Of a DNA stretch of 64,000 bases, positions 23,984-35,497 are shown one piece after another. The DNA is from Bacillota bacterium (GTDB taxonomy: Bacteria; Bacillota; Clostridia; Lachnospirales; Lachnospiraceae). Made by a program: the position numbers and the translations under genes. Under the pieces are notes generated by a model. The model was not told the DNA's origin and ran no database searches. It saw only the letters and a list, made by a program, of their open reading frames with translations. How positions within the stretch are numbered: the first letter of the stretch is position 1; every line of letters begins with the position of its first letter. The stretch is from positions 1 to 64,000 of the forward strand of contig JAEZZQ010000048.1 in assembly GCA_023442465.1 (NCBI GenBank), given 5' to 3'.

Positions 23984-25162
23984 CTATCTTACAACGATCA
24001 GCTCGTCATTCTTAAGTGCAATCTCCACCAGCTCGGCAATTTTCTCTTCCAAATTCTCTTCATGCTTCCTTATAATATTCAGATTCGGCTTCGTCACCGG
24101 ATGCTTTGCCACAAAAATCGTACAGCAGTCCTCGTAGGGAAGTATGGAGGTCTCATACGTATTGATTTTCTCCGATATTTCTACGATTTCCATCTTATCG
24201 AAGCCGATAAGCGGCCGGTATACCGGCATCGTGCACACTTCGTTGGTCGCCGCAAGGCTCTGCATCGTCTGGGAAGCAACTTGTCCGATGCTCTCACCGG
24301 TGATCAGTCCCAAACATCCCGTATCCTGCGCGATTTTTTCTGCGATGCGCATCATATAACGGCGCATGATGATCGTCAGCTCGTCATGAGGGCATTTTTC
24401 ATAAATATAAAGCTGTATATCGGTGAAGTTGATAACATGCAGATAAATAGGACCGGTATAGCGGGAAACCAGCTTTGCCAGATCCACTACCTTCTGCTTC
24501 GCTCTTTCGCTCGTATACGGAGGCGCATGGAAATATACCGCGTCGATTTTCACGCCGCGCTTCGCTATCATATAGCCTGCTACCGGAGAGTCGATACCGC
24601 CCGATAAAAGAAGCATCGCTTTTCCCCCCGTTCCTACGGGCATTCCGCCGGGACCGGGAATGATATCGGAGTAAATGTATATTTTCTCTCTGATTTCAAT
24701 GTGCAGCATGATATCGGGCTTATGCACGTCCACCTTCATCTTGGGACAATTATCCAAAATTATGCCGCCCATTTCGCTGTTGATTTCCATTGAGGTCAAA
24801 GGATAATTTTTCCTCGCCCTTCTGGCGCATACCTTAAAGGTCTTATCCTTTTCGGGATACACTTCCCCGATGTATTTTAAAACATCCTCACCAAGCTTTT
24901 CAAATCCTTCGTCTTCCACATAGACAACAGGGCATATGCCTGAAATTCCAAATACCGTCTTTAGGTTGTCCACCACTTCGTCGAAATCAAATTCGGATAA
25001 GGCTTCTACATATATTCTTCCCTCCGTACGGTAGACTTTAAATTCTCCGTCGCATCTCTTTACCGCATATTTTATTTGCTGCACGAGAGCATCTTCAAAA
25101 ATATAGCGGTTTTTTCCTTTTACGCCTATTTCAGCATATTTTATTAAAAAAGCTGTAAACAT
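23984..25162 (-). CDS. thiI: tRNA 4-thiouridine synthetase ThiI
   Basis: This 392-residue enzyme activates tRNA uridine-8 with ATP for sulfur insertion and can also serve thiazole synthesis. It has a ferredoxin-like/THUMP N-terminal part (residues 1-165) and a PP-loop SGGIDSPVAGYM near residue 185. The C-terminal rhodanese domain of the E. coli enzyme is absent, as usual in Firmicutes, where a dedicated cysteine desulfurase feeds ThiI. Such a gene lies directly upstream (25401-26555). Confidence 0.93.
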   Translation of the reverse strand: MFTAFLIKYAEIGVKGKNRYIFEDALVQQIKYAVKRCDGEFKVYRTEGRIYVEALSEFDFDEVVDNLKTVFGISGICPVVYVEDEGFEKLGEDVLKYIGEVYPEKDKTFKVCARRARKNYPLTSMEINSEMGGIILDNCPKMKVDVHKPDIMLHIEIREKIYIYSDIIPGPGGMPVGTGGKAMLLLSGGIDSPVAGYMIAKRGVKIDAVYFHAPPYTSERAKQKVVDLAKLVSRYTGPIYLHVINFTDIQLYIYEKCPHDELTIIMRRYMMRIAEKIAQDTGCLGLITGESIGQVASQTMQSLAATNEVCTMPVYRPLIGFDKMEIVEISEKINTYETSILPYEDCCTIFVAKHPVTKPNLNIIRKHEENLEEKIAELVEIALKNDELIVVR

Positions 25163-25222
25163 AAGTATTCCTCCATAAACATTCTTTACTCATTCCTGTC
25201 GCCGCCGGAAAAATGGGGAGCA

Positions 25223-25362
25223 GAACAAAAGTGTGCTTCGCCCACTCTCACAGCCAAATACTCCGGCAGCACATCTTTTGTTCCGCGCGCATAGCTGCGC
25301 ATCCATTGTTTCTGTAATAGGCGCACTTTCCTATTACAGAACAAAAGTGTGCTTCGCACATT
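25223..25362. repeat. Dispersed palindromic repeat, family A copy 1
   Basis: The unit runs GAACAAAAGTGTGCTTCGC ... GCACATCTTTTGTTC, then CGCGCGCATAGCTGCGCATC, then the hairpin CTGTAATAGG-CGCACTTT-CCTATTACAG, and ends with a second GAACAAAAGTGTGCTTCGC. Related copies are at 35352-35495 and 36139-36271, with the hairpin alone at 39437-39470. Non-coding, between thiI and the desulfurase gene. Confidence 0.8.
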
Positions 25363-25400
25363 CCCGCGGCCGTTATGCCGCGGGGCCTATATCTTCGCCG

Positions 25401-26555
25401 TCAATGCCTCGTATATTTGCGAAGCATCGGTATTATATCATACATCGCCTGTAAAGTATAATCGATTTCCTCCGCAGTTGTAAAGACCGAAAAACTGAAA
25501 CGTAAAGTGGATTCCAATAATTCTTTTTCCAATCCGATAGCTTTGAGCGTCGCAGAGGGCTGTGGCTTGCGCGCCGAGCATGCGCTTCCCGCCGACACGT
25601 AGATTCCTCTGTCCTCTAAAGCGTGCAAAAGCACCTCACTTCTAATTCCTCTCACCGATACGCTGACCACATGGGGCGCACTGTCCCTTCCTGTCAATCC
25701 GTTGACGGTGACATTCTCCAACTTTGTAACTCCGTCCACAAATAGCTGTTTTAGACCATACAGCTTATTCACTTCCGCTTCCAAATCAGTATAAATCATT
25801 TCTACAGCTTTCCCAAGACCTGCGATTCCCGGTACGTTCTCCGTCCCGGAACGAATGCCGCTTTGCTGTCCGCCTCCAAAAATAATCGGTTTTATTTTGA
25901 TGTTTTCCTGAATATATAAAAATCCCACGCCTTTCGGACCATGAATTTTATGTCCGCTGGCGGAAAGCATATCGATATTCATCTTCTTGGGATAAATACG
26001 GAACTTACCGAAGCCCTGAACCGCATCCACATGGAACAGCGCGTTAGGATTTACTTTCTTAATGAGAGCTCCCGCCTCCTCTATTGGCTGCAATGCACCG
26101 ATCTCATTATTCGTATGCATGATAGATACGAGTATCGTATCTTTCGTCAGCGCTCTGCGCAAATCCTCCAAGCTTATGACTCCATTTCGATCTACCGGCA
26201 GATAGGTCACATGGAAGCCTTGTTCTTCCAAATGTTTCATCGCCTGCATAATTCCGGGATGCTCTATCTCCGTGGTTATCAGCCGCCTGCCCGCTCTATG
26301 GTTCGCAAGAGCGCTCCCTATAAGGGCGATGTTGTCGGATTCCGTTCCTCCTGAAGTAAAGTAAATTTCCTTTTCATTCACCTTCAAGGCTTTCGCAATA
26401 GTTTCTTTGGCATACCGGATATAAGTTTCCGCCTGTACTCCCTTCAAATGCAGGCTGGACGGGTTCCCGTAGTCCCTGCACATCGCTTGCGTCATCAAGG
26501 CCGCCACATCGTCAAAGCATCTTGTCGTAGCCGAATTATCTAAATATACTTCCAT
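25401..26555 (-). CDS. Cysteine desulfurase (NifS/IscS-like)
   Basis: This 384-residue PLP enzyme takes sulfur from cysteine. Visible features: YLDNSATT at the start, FTSGGTESDN near residue 70, the PLP lysine in SASGHKIHGPKG near residue 205, and the active Cys in SAGSACSARK near residue 325. As the partner of the downstream thiI it is probably the NifZ-type desulfurase that supplies sulfur for 4-thiouridine, with a repeat element between the two genes. Confidence 0.92.
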   Translation of the reverse strand: MEVYLDNSATTRCFDDVAALMTQAMCRDYGNPSSLHLKGVQAETYIRYAKETIAKALKVNEKEIYFTSGGTESDNIALIGSALANHRAGRRLITTEIEHPGIMQAMKHLEEQGFHVTYLPVDRNGVISLEDLRRALTKDTILVSIMHTNNEIGALQPIEEAGALIKKVNPNALFHVDAVQGFGKFRIYPKKMNIDMLSASGHKIHGPKGVGFLYIQENIKIKPIIFGGGQQSGIRSGTENVPGIAGLGKAVEMIYTDLEAEVNKLYGLKQLFVDGVTKLENVTVNGLTGRDSAPHVVSVSVRGIRSEVLLHALEDRGIYVSAGSACSARKPQPSATLKAIGLEKELLESTLRFSFSVFTTAEEIDYTLQAMYDIIPMLRKYTRH

Positions 26556-26628
26556 AATGTCTGCTATCTCCTCACGTACTATTATATGCTAAAGCCTATA
26601 AATTCGGCTTTATACTTATACTATATGC

Positions 26629-27369
26629 CTACTCCTCCAATTGGTACATTATCCACGCGAGGACGGTGAACCCTGCGGTCTCTGTCCGAAGAATGCGCTT
26701 GCCAAGAGTAATAGGGACGATTCCGCTTTCCACCGCTTCTCCTATCTCGCTTTCCTCGAAGCCTCCTTCGGGGCCTATAAATATCGCTACGGACTGTTCC
26801 TTTTTCAGCGAGGAAATGATGTCCTTGGTTTTTTGCATCCCCTCCGCCAGCTCGTAGGGAATGAGGCGCACCTCTATATCTGCAGCATAACGGACTGCCT
26901 CCTTCATCGTCATGACTTCCTTGACCTGAGGGACGATGCTCCTTTTGCTCTGCTTTGCTGCGGACTCCGCAATTGCCTGCCAGCGCTCTCTTTTAACCTT
27001 CGCCTTCTTTTCGTCCAGCTTTACCACCGCACGTTTGGCAGATACGGGTATTACCTCGTGTACACCGAGCTCCACTGCCTTTTGTATGATGAGCTCCATT
27101 TTATCCGCTTTGGGAAGTCCCTGAAAAAGATATACCTTGGAGGGAAGCTCCATACCCTCCTCCTTCACGAAACGAAGCCTGCATACAATCCGCTCTTCCT
27201 CCATCTCCTCGATTCCACAGCGATATTCCTTTTCATCCACACCGCTTCGTACCGAAAGCTCTTCTCCTGCCTTCATGCGCAAGACGTTTTTGATATGCTT
27301 TACATCGCTTCCCGTTATGATTATCGTATTCCCTTGTATTTGCGACGGGTCTACAAAAAAACTATACAT
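26629..27369 (-). CDS. rsmE: 16S rRNA m3U1498 methyltransferase RsmE
   Basis: This 246-residue SPOUT methyltransferase has an N-terminal PUA-like domain (HIKNVLRMKAGEELSV) and the knot motifs KVYLFQGLPKADKMELIIQK, FIGPEGGFEESEI and LGKRILRTETA near the C-terminus. It methylates U1498 of 16S rRNA. It lies downstream of prmA, the usual pairing in Firmicutes (dnaK region to prmA-rsmE). Confidence 0.93.
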   Translation of the reverse strand: MYSFFVDPSQIQGNTIIITGSDVKHIKNVLRMKAGEELSVRSGVDEKEYRCGIEEMEEERIVCRLRFVKEEGMELPSKVYLFQGLPKADKMELIIQKAVELGVHEVIPVSAKRAVVKLDEKKAKVKRERWQAIAESAAKQSKRSIVPQVKEVMTMKEAVRYAADIEVRLIPYELAEGMQKTKDIISSLKKEQSVAIFIGPEGGFEESEIGEAVESGIVPITLGKRILRTETAGFTVLAWIMYQLEE

Positions 27370-27420
27370 ATAAAAACCATGCCTTTCCCGGTTTATCCAT
27401 TATTGCTTTTATTCTTGCTG

Positions 27421-28419
27421 TTACTGCGGGACATTTGACTTTTGTGCGGTTACCGACACCCATTCCCCTTGGTAGGTAACCTCCAGAACATGAAGGCCCG
27501 CTGCCTCCACCGCTTCTGTTACCGTCTTCTCCTTATCATCTATGATGCCTGAGGTTATATAGATTCCGCCCGGCTTAAGCTGATTTACGATGACCGGAGT
27601 CAGCGGCACGAGCACGTCCGCCAGGATATTTGCAACCACAATATCATAGCACTCATATCCAACTTTGTCCTGCACTTCTTTCTCCGTAATAATATTTCCT
27701 ATCATCACATTGAATTTTTCGGGTAAAATATGATTCGCTTCTATATTTTCTCTGGTAGCCTCTATCGCGCAGGGGTCCAGATCGGTTCCTACCGCTTCTT
27801 TCGCTCCGAACATAAGCGACAGGATGGCGAGAATACCGCTTCCTGTTCCCACATCCAAAAGCCTTGTCTCCGGCGTAAGATATTTCTTAAGCTGGCGGAT
27901 ACAAAGTTGTGTGGTCTCGTGCATTCCCGTTCCGAATGCCGTTCCGGGGTCGATGTGGAGGATCATTTTGTCTTTGTCCTCTTCCTTCACTTCTTCCCAT
28001 GACGGAATAACGAGCACGTCATCGATATAAAACTGGTGGAAGTATTGCTTCCAGTTATTGATCCAGTCGATGTCCTCCGTTCTGTCCACCGCTACCGTGC
28101 CTTCGCCGATTTCCATGAACACGCGCAGGTTCTCAAGCTCGCTCTTCACCGATCGAAGAATCTCTTCCGCCGTCGTATCCTCTCCGTTTACCCTCAACGT
28201 CCCGTCTTCGTTTTCCTCCACAAAAAAGCTTAGGTATGCCACACCGTCATCTTCCTGCGTCTCCGGCAGGATATCCACGAACATCTGCTCCTTTTCTGCC
28301 GCCGTAAGCGGTACCTTATCCTCTATCTGCGCACCTTCTAAGCCGATATCGTACAAAGAGCTTATAATGATGTCTTCTGCTTCCGTCAATGTTTTGATCC
28401 TGAATTTCGTCCATCTCAT
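27421..28419 (-). CDS. prmA: Ribosomal protein L11 methyltransferase PrmA
   Basis: This enzyme of about 332 residues methylates ribosomal protein L11. Motif I is RLLDVGTGSGILAILSLMFGA near residue 195, preceded by DPGTAFGTGMHETTQL, both diagnostic for PrmA. The frame extends to 28491, but MRWTKFRIKTLTEAED at 28419 matches the normal N-terminus; the extra 24 residues are basic and repeat-derived. Upstream lies a 16-bp tandem repeat. Confidence 0.92.
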   Translation of the reverse strand: MRWTKFRIKTLTEAEDIIISSLYDIGLEGAQIEDKVPLTAAEKEQMFVDILPETQEDDGVAYLSFFVEENEDGTLRVNGEDTTAEEILRSVKSELENLRVFMEIGEGTVAVDRTEDIDWINNWKQYFHQFYIDDVLVIPSWEEVKEEDKDKMILHIDPGTAFGTGMHETTQLCIRQLKKYLTPETRLLDVGTGSGILAILSLMFGAKEAVGTDLDPCAIEATRENIEANHILPEKFNVMIGNIITEKEVQDKVGYECYDIVVANILADVLVPLTPVIVNQLKPGGIYITSGIIDDKEKTVTEAVEAAGLHVLEVTYQGEWVSVTAQKSNVPQ

Positions 28420-28483
28420 ATTATCATCCATGCCTTTCCGTAATCTTCTCCTATGCTGTATTACAGCATTTTTATATTGTGGC

Positions 28484-28531
28484 ATCGCCATTTCATAGCA
28501 TTGCCGTATCGTAACATTGCCGTATTATAGC
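28484..28531. repeat. 16-bp tandem repeat (three units)
   Basis: Three adjacent 16-mers, ATCGCCATTTCATAGC, ATTGCCGTATCGTAAC and ATTGCCGTATTATAGC, lie in the leader of prmA. A nearby palindrome ATGCTGT-A-TTACAGCAT is at about 28453-28469. The last unit contains TATAAT on the minus strand. Confidence 0.65.
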
Positions 28532-28680
28532 ATGCTAACACAATATATCATCCCCTGCAACTGACGTTTCTCAAGCGTTTCTAAGCTATGATAACACTTT
28601 TTTCAAGTTTTATAAAGGCACGAATTATTCTATGCGGAAACGACTGACAATAATTTACAAAAAAGTAAGCATTTCTGCGA

Positions 28681-28710
28681 TAGACAAGCATTAGCACGAT
28701 ATTATATAAT
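28681..28710 (+). promoter_or_regulatory. Probable promoter of the DUF3048 gene
   Basis: TAGACA (28681-28686) and TATAAT (28705-28710) are 18 bases apart, 66 bases before the start codon. Confidence 0.45.
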
Positions 28711-28775
28711 ATCTGTGTAATTCATTATTCTTTAATGTTTACATATTAAAATAAAAATTCAAAGGAATCGTGCAA

Positions 28776-29957
28776 ATGAAGAAAAATAACAAATATTTAT
28801 TTTATGCTCTTTTTTTATGTATTCCTCTTGTTTTTACAGCTTGCGGTAAAAATAAAGCAGACGAATTGCCCCTGGGCGAAGTGAACGAAGTTCCGGCAGA
28901 GCCGGAAGTTGTGACGGAATCGGAGGAAGTGGTAGAAGAGCCTGAGGAAGAAGGACTTCCTATCATCGAAGACAGAGAAGTGGTGAATGGTAAGATGCAG
29001 AGCTATCTCACCGGTCAATGGATCGATGAGAAAATCGCTACCAGACGCCCCCTGGCTGTCATGATACCTAACAATGCGCAGGCGATGCCTCAATACGGTC
29101 TTTCAAAGGCGGGCATCATTTATGAGGCACCCGTAGAAGGACGTATCACCAGACTGATGGCTATCTTTGAAGATTATGACGAGCTGGATCATATCGGTCC
29201 TATTCGCAGCAGCCGCGATTATTACATCTATGTTGCTATGGGCTACGAAGCGATTTACTGCAACTGGGGCCTTGCCAGACCTTATGTGGAAGAGCTTATT
29301 AACAGAGATACGGTGCAGAATATCAGCGCTGCTGTTGTGGGTATTCACAATCCTTCCGATGAGGCATTTGGCAGAATCAGCAGACCCGGTTATGCCACCG
29401 AGTTTACCGGATATCTATTTATGGACGGCCTGAATAAAGCCATCGAGCGCCATGAATACGAGACTCAGTACGATGAGAATTATGTTCCGCAGTTTACCTT
29501 TATTGCCGATGATAACCACGCGGAATATGCGGAAAATGAAGATGTAACTCTCATCTATCCCGGCGGAAAGGAAAGCAATGCCGGCGGCTACGGCGCATAC
29601 AATCCATATTTCGAATACAATGCTTCGGATAAGCTCTACTATCGTTTTCAGGACGATAAGAAGCAACTCGATGAATACAATAACGAGCAGCTCGCCGTGT
29701 CCAATGTAGTGCTTCAATACTGTCACGGAGAGGTGCGTGACGAGAAGGATTATCTTGCTTTCGGGGTGCACGGAGAAGGCGATGCTCTTATTTTCACAAA
29801 CGGGAAGGTCATCGAGGGAACTTGGAAACGCTATGATGGTGACAATACCCCCGCTAAGTTCTACGATAAAGATGATAACGAGATTATCTTCAATCAGGGA
29901 AAAACCTGGATCTGTAACATTTGGCAGGAATATGGGGAATTTGTAGAATATGAATAG
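28776..29957 (+). CDS. DUF3048 domain lipoprotein
   Basis: This 393-residue protein has a lipoprotein signal peptide (KYLFYALFLCIPLVFTAC, Cys near residue 24) and an acidic spacer, then the DUF3048 domain: RRPLAVMIPNNAQAMPQYGLSKAG, IYEAPVEGRITRLMAIFED, IGPIRSSRDYYIYVA. Homologs (YerB-like) are extracellular and of unknown activity. ATG at 28776 has AAAGGA 9 bases upstream; GTG at 28770 is less likely. It converges on dnaJ and shares a terminator with it. Confidence 0.92.
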   Translation: MKKNNKYLFYALFLCIPLVFTACGKNKADELPLGEVNEVPAEPEVVTESEEVVEEPEEEGLPIIEDREVVNGKMQSYLTGQWIDEKIATRRPLAVMIPNNAQAMPQYGLSKAGIIYEAPVEGRITRLMAIFEDYDELDHIGPIRSSRDYYIYVAMGYEAIYCNWGLARPYVEELINRDTVQNISAAVVGIHNPSDEAFGRISRPGYATEFTGYLFMDGLNKAIERHEYETQYDENYVPQFTFIADDNHAEYAENEDVTLIYPGGKESNAGGYGAYNPYFEYNASDKLYYRFQDDKKQLDEYNNEQLAVSNVVLQYCHGEVRDEKDYLAFGVHGEGDALIFTNGKVIEGTWKRYDGDNTPAKFYDKDDNEIIFNQGKTWICNIWQEYGEFVEYE

Positions 29958-29985
29958 GATTTTTTAGAGGCGGTGTGCTTCTGAC

Positions 29986-30034
29986 TAAAAAGCCGGGAGG
30001 ATGTATGAGTCAATCATCATCCTCCCGGCTTTTC
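29986..30034. terminator. Bidirectional terminator
   Basis: AAAAAGCCGGGAGGATG pairs with CATCCTCCCGGCTTTT. T-runs follow on both strands, serving the DUF3048 gene (plus) and dnaJ (minus). Confidence 0.9.
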
Positions 30035-30046
30035 ATAACCATAGAT

Positions 30047-31204
30047 TTATTTCCAGAACTTCTTTTTCTTATCCTTCACTTCTTCCGGCTCAGGACTGTT
30101 ATTCTGAGTCGAGCGGAGGGTACTTCCCGTTTCCGCATCAAACTGCTTCAGCAGCTCCTTCGCTTCGTTAGAAAGCTTATCGGGCACTTGCACTACCAGA
30201 GTTACATAATGATCTCCGCGCACTTCCTTATTGCGAAGTGACGGTACGCCTTTGCCTTTTAAGCGGACCTTTGTATCGGTCTGTGTTCCGGCCTTTACCT
30301 CATAGATGACCTTGCCATCCACTGTATCAATAACTATTTCGCCGCCTAATGCCGCAACCGGGAAGGACATCGGTACGGTAGAATATATATTGTATTCCTG
30401 ACGCTGGAATATAGGATGTCTTCCAACTACAACCTCGGCAAGAAGGTCTCCTCTCGGCCCGCCATTGGTTCCCGGTTCGCCCTTATCCCTTATGCGCACG
30501 CTCTGACCATTGTCGATACCGGCAGGAATGGATATTTTGATCTTCTTCCTATTTGCAATATATCCACTTCCATGACAATCCGCACATTTTTCTTTGACCA
30601 CCTTGCCGGTTCCGTTACAATCCGGACAAGTCTGCACGTTTCTCACCGTTCCGAAGAAGGACTGTTGCGTAAATACTACCTGGCCCTTGCCGCCGCACTT
30701 AGGGCAAGTCTCCGGGCTGGTTCCCGGCTTTGCACCGCTGCCGTGACAGGTAGTACATTCATCCTTGAGCGTAAGCTCCACTTCCTTTTCCACACCGAAT
30801 ACGGCTTCTTCAAAAGTGATGCGTACGCTCGTTCGTATGTTCGCGCCCTTCATAGGTCCGCTGTTCGCTCTTCCCCGGCGGCTGCCGCCGAAGAAATCCC
30901 CGAAAATATCTCCAAAAATATCTCCGAAATCAGCGCTGTTAAAATCAAAGCCGCCGAAGCCGCCTGCACCGCCTTCGAACGCCGCATGGCCGTATTGGTC
31001 GTATTGACGTTTCTTCTCCGGGTCACTAAGTACGGCATATGCCTCCGAAGCCTCTTTAAACTTCTTCTCTGCCTCTTTATCGCCCGGATTCATATCGGGG
31101 TGATATTTTTTAGCCAGAACTCGATATGCTTTTTTCACCGCAGCTTCATCTGCATTTTTATCTACTCCGAGAACTTCGTAGTAGTCTCGTTTTTGCTCTG
31201 CCAT
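30047..31204 (-). CDS. dnaJ: Chaperone DnaJ
   Basis: This 385-residue co-chaperone stimulates DnaK ATPase. Order: J domain with HPD in [11 protein letters not shown] (residues 31-41), Gly/Phe region ([11 protein letters not shown]), zinc domain with four CxxCxGxG repeats ([32 protein letters not shown]), then the C-terminal substrate-binding domains. Last gene of the hrcA-grpE-dnaK-dnaJ operon. Confidence 0.97.
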   Translation of the reverse strand: MAEQKRDYYEVLGVDKNADEAAVKKAYRVLAKKYHPDMNPGDKEAEKKFKEASEAYAVLSDPEKKRQYDQYGHAAFEGGAGGFGGFDFNSADFGDIFGDIFGDFFGGSRRGRANSGPMKGANIRTSVRITFEEAVFGVEKEVELTLKDECTTCHGSGAKPGTSPETCPKCGGKGQVVFTQQSFFGTVRNVQTCPDCNGTGKVVKEKCADCHGSGYIANRKKIKISIPAGIDNGQSVRIRDKGEPGTNGGPRGDLLAEVVVGRHPIFQRQEYNIYSTVPMSFPVAALGGEIVIDTVDGKVIYEVKAGTQTDTKVRLKGKGVPSLRNKEVRGDHYVTLVVQVPDKLSNEAKELLKQFDAETGSTLRSTQNNSPEPEEVKDKKKKFWK

Positions 31205-31351
31205 AACTAACTCCTCTTTATCGCTTTAAAGATTTTACTTATAAAAAATATGAATAAGTCCACTTTCTTAGACATACCGTTCTAAGTATATAACAATTTC
31301 ATCTTTATTGCATCAAATATATAGCCTATAAAATATTAAATTTTTAAGCAA

Positions 31352-31405
31352 GATATGAAGTTCCTCTTATCAGAGGATTCCCTCTTATAAGGAGAACTTC
31401 ATATT
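31352..31405 (-). other. Hairpin between dnaK and dnaJ
   Basis: A long imperfect inverted repeat (ATATGAAGTTC...GAACTTCATAT, inner CTTAT/ATAAG and AGAGG/CCTCT) fills the 240-base dnaK-dnaJ gap. The minus-strand tail lacks a T-run, so mRNA processing or stabilisation of the dnaK segment is as likely as termination. Confidence 0.6.
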
Positions 31406-31444
31406 TTATCCGGAGGTTGCCCCTCCATATTGCTTATTTTATAT

Positions 31445-33310
<1,866 letters not shown>

Positions 33311-33362
33311 CTAAATATATTGTTCAATTGATTTGCTCGTTAATTTATTCGCTGTCTGTCGA

Positions 33363-34052
33363 TCAGCTTACAACAGCTACCATGCTGTGTCTTACTACCG
33401 TATCTCTATACATATAGCCCTTTAATAGCTCCTGCGCGATGATCCCTGGTTCGTATTCTTCACTCTCCACCTGCATTACCGCATTATGATAATCCGGATT
33501 GAACTCCTGACCTATTGCTTCTATCGGCTTTACTCCCAAGCTATCGAGCTCTGTCATGAGCTGCTTATAAATCATCTGCATTCCTTCCGCGAAGCCGCTT
33601 CCTTTCTCTTCCTCAGGAATGGTCGCCAGACCTCTTTCGAAGTTATCCACCACCGGAAGTATTTTCTCTATAATGCTTCTGGCTCCGGTCTCGAACATCA
33701 TCGTCTTTTCCTTGTCCGTCCGCTTTCTGAAATTGTCGAATTCCGCCATCTGACGTCTTACCCTGTCCTCCAGCTCATCTACCTTTTGTTTCAGTACTTC
33801 CTGTTTCTTATCTTTCTTTTTGAAGAAGCCTTTGCCGGCATTTTCTTCATTTTCTTCGCCTTCTTCGTCTTCCGGCGTACCCTCGGCCTCTTCGGCCTGC
33901 ATCTCTCCCTGACCTTCCAAAGAAATGTCTTCCGGCAGGATCTCCTTATCTTCCGATTCCCCGCCGTCGATTATGATCTTCTTATCCGGCGTATCTTCCT
34001 TATTCAATGCGTCCTGGATATCTTGATTGTTTATATCTTTCTGCTCTGCCAC
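33363..34052 (-). CDS. grpE: Nucleotide exchange factor GrpE
   Basis: This 229-residue protein releases ADP from DnaK. It has a long acidic, disordered N-terminus (residues 1-80), a coiled coil (VLKQKVDELEDRVRRQMAEF DNFRKRT split across residues 85-115) and the GrpE beta-wing (FNPDYHNAVMQVES, YMYRDTVVRHSMVAV). The acidic tail is longer than in B. subtilis GrpE. Sits between hrcA and dnaK. Confidence 0.96.
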   Translation of the reverse strand: MAEQKDINNQDIQDALNKEDTPDKKIIIDGGESEDKEILPEDISLEGQGEMQAEEAEGTPEDEEGEENEENAGKGFFKKKDKKQEVLKQKVDELEDRVRRQMAEFDNFRKRTDKEKTMMFETGARSIIEKILPVVDNFERGLATIPEEEKGSGFAEGMQMIYKQLMTELDSLGVKPIEAIGQEFNPDYHNAVMQVESEEYEPGIIAQELLKGYMYRDTVVRHSMVAVVS

Positions 34053-34092
34053 TTCATTTATTCCTTTCTTTCCTACTTTTTATTTCTTTTAC

Positions 34093-35124
34093 TTATTCTC
34101 TTTTCTTATATAAATCATCCAATTGGTGCTTCAGCGTCTTTAATGTTCCCACCACCTTATCGTAGTCCATACGCTTCGGCCCGATGATACCAATGGTTCC
34201 TTTCATTCCCTCTTCCAGCTCGTAAGTCGCCGTTACTATGCTGCAGTCCTTCATGGACTGTACCGGCGTCTCATCGCCGATATATATCTGAATGCCGGTG
34301 TTGTTTTCATCCGACAATCTCTCTTCCACCAGCTCTTCCAAAAGCTTTTTTTCTTCGAATGCAGTGATCAGTTCGCTGGCTTTCTGATTGTCTGCAAGCT
34401 CGGGATACCTGAAAATATTATTCGCTCCGCTCGTATATATCTCCAAATCCTCATCTGCTTTGATCGATTCGGCTATAGCGTCGATAACTTCTCCTATAAT
34501 CGTGCTGTGTATGCCCGCCTGCTGCTTCATCGCTGTAATCATGCTCAGATTTATTTCTTCCAAAGTCAGTCCATTCAAATGAGTGTTGAGAAGGATGTTT
34601 AATTTCAAAAGTGTCTCGCTGTCCAGTTCCTCCTCCACCTGAAGCATGTTATTCTTAATTACATTGCCCTCTACAACGGTAACCACCAAAAGCTGGTGCG
34701 CATCCACACGGGAGAGCTGTATGAATTTCAGCTTATTGCGATGGTACTGGGGGGCTGAAATCATCGTGGCGTAATTGGTATTCTGCGCTAACACCTTTGC
34801 TACCTGCTTCAGAAGATGATCCATCTTATCTTCCTTTTCCAACAGAATGCCTTTCAGTTCTTCTACCTCCCGCTCCTTCTCCTCCATCATCTGATCTACG
34901 TATAAGCGATAGCCCTTGTCTGAGGGAATCCTTCCTGCCGAGGTGTGGGGCTGGATAATATATCCGAGCTCCTCTAAATCTGCCATCTCATTTCTTATTG
35001 TGGCCGAACTTAGATTCAAATCCGTATATTTGGAAATCGTCCTGCTGCCTACCGGTTCACCAGTCTCAAGATAGTTGCGGATAATGGCCTGCATAATTTT
35101 TATTTTTCTTTCATCAAGCTGCAC
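34093..35124 (-). CDS. hrcA: Heat-inducible repressor HrcA
   Basis: This 343-residue repressor binds CIRCE and is modulated by GroEL. N-terminal winged helix: QAIIRNYLETGEPVGSRTIS and LSSATIRNEMADLEELGYI; then SAGRIPSDKGYRLYVD, the family signature. The frame opens at 35163, but GGGAGG 8 bases before the GTG at 35124, and the normal start at QLDERKIKI, support the GTG. First gene of the operon, self-repressed through the CIRCE element upstream. Confidence 0.95.
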   Translation of the reverse strand: MQLDERKIKIMQAIIRNYLETGEPVGSRTISKYTDLNLSSATIRNEMADLEELGYIIQPHTSAGRIPSDKGYRLYVDQMMEEKEREVEELKGILLEKEDKMDHLLKQVAKVLAQNTNYATMISAPQYHRNKLKFIQLSRVDAHQLLVVTVVEGNVIKNNMLQVEEELDSETLLKLNILLNTHLNGLTLEEINLSMITAMKQQAGIHSTIIGEVIDAIAESIKADEDLEIYTSGANNIFRYPELADNQKASELITAFEEKKLLEELVEERLSDENNTGIQIYIGDETPVQSMKDCSIVTATYELEEGMKGTIGIIGPKRMDYDKVVGTLKTLKHQLDDLYKKRE

Positions 35125-35187
35125 TTCATTATCCTCCCATCTTTCTAGCCATACTTTTTTCAAAATATGAAGACCTTTTGACTCTTG

Positions 35188-35214
35188 TTAGCACTCAACA
35201 TCTTGGAGTGCTAA
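35188..35214 (-). promoter_or_regulatory. CIRCE operator
   Basis: TTAGCACTC-N9-GAGTGCTAA, a perfect match to the CIRCE consensus, lies 15 bases after the -10 box and in the 5' leader of hrcA. Confidence 0.97.
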
Positions 35215-35228
35215 TACCTTCTTACCAT

Positions 35229-35257
35229 AAAATATCACTTACCCTATACAATGTCAA
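35229..35257 (-). promoter_or_regulatory. Sigma-A promoter of the hrcA operon
   Basis: On the minus strand TTGACA (35252-35257) and TATTTT (35229-35234) are 17 bases apart, directly upstream of CIRCE. Confidence 0.85.
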
Positions 35258-35351
35258 CAGATAACTTCAAAATTATTTATAAAAAAAATATGAACAGAAA
35301 ATTCCAACCGGAGTTTTCTGTTCATATATAAAAACCTTATGCATTAATATA

Positions 35352-35495
35352 GAACAAAAGTGTGCTTCGCTCACTTTCGTAACCAAATACTTCGGCAGCA
35401 CAGCTTTTGTTCCGCGCGCGCAGCTGCGCATCTATTTTTATTTCATAGGAGCACTTTCTTCGTTGGAGCACTTTCCTAATGAAATAAAAATAATG
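35352..35495. repeat. Dispersed palindromic repeat, family A copy 2
   Basis: It runs GAACAAAAGTGTGCTTCGC ... GCACAGCTTTTGTTC, CGCGCGCGCAGCTGCGCATC, then the larger hairpin TATTTTTATTTCAT...ATGAAATAAAAATA enclosing two GGAGCACTTTC units. The first 90 bases match copy 1 closely. It ends at the stop of the DUF6465 gene and may act in its 3' end. Confidence 0.8.
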
Positions 35496-35497
35496 TA

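Noticed and set aside
25216..25365. CRISPR-like array
   Set aside because: Repeats are palindromic composites at scattered loci, not a series of equal repeats with unique spacers; no cas genes in the window.
34093..35163. Second, longer hrcA start at 35163
   Set aside because: The extra residues do not fit the family, and GGGAGG lies correctly before the GTG at 35124.
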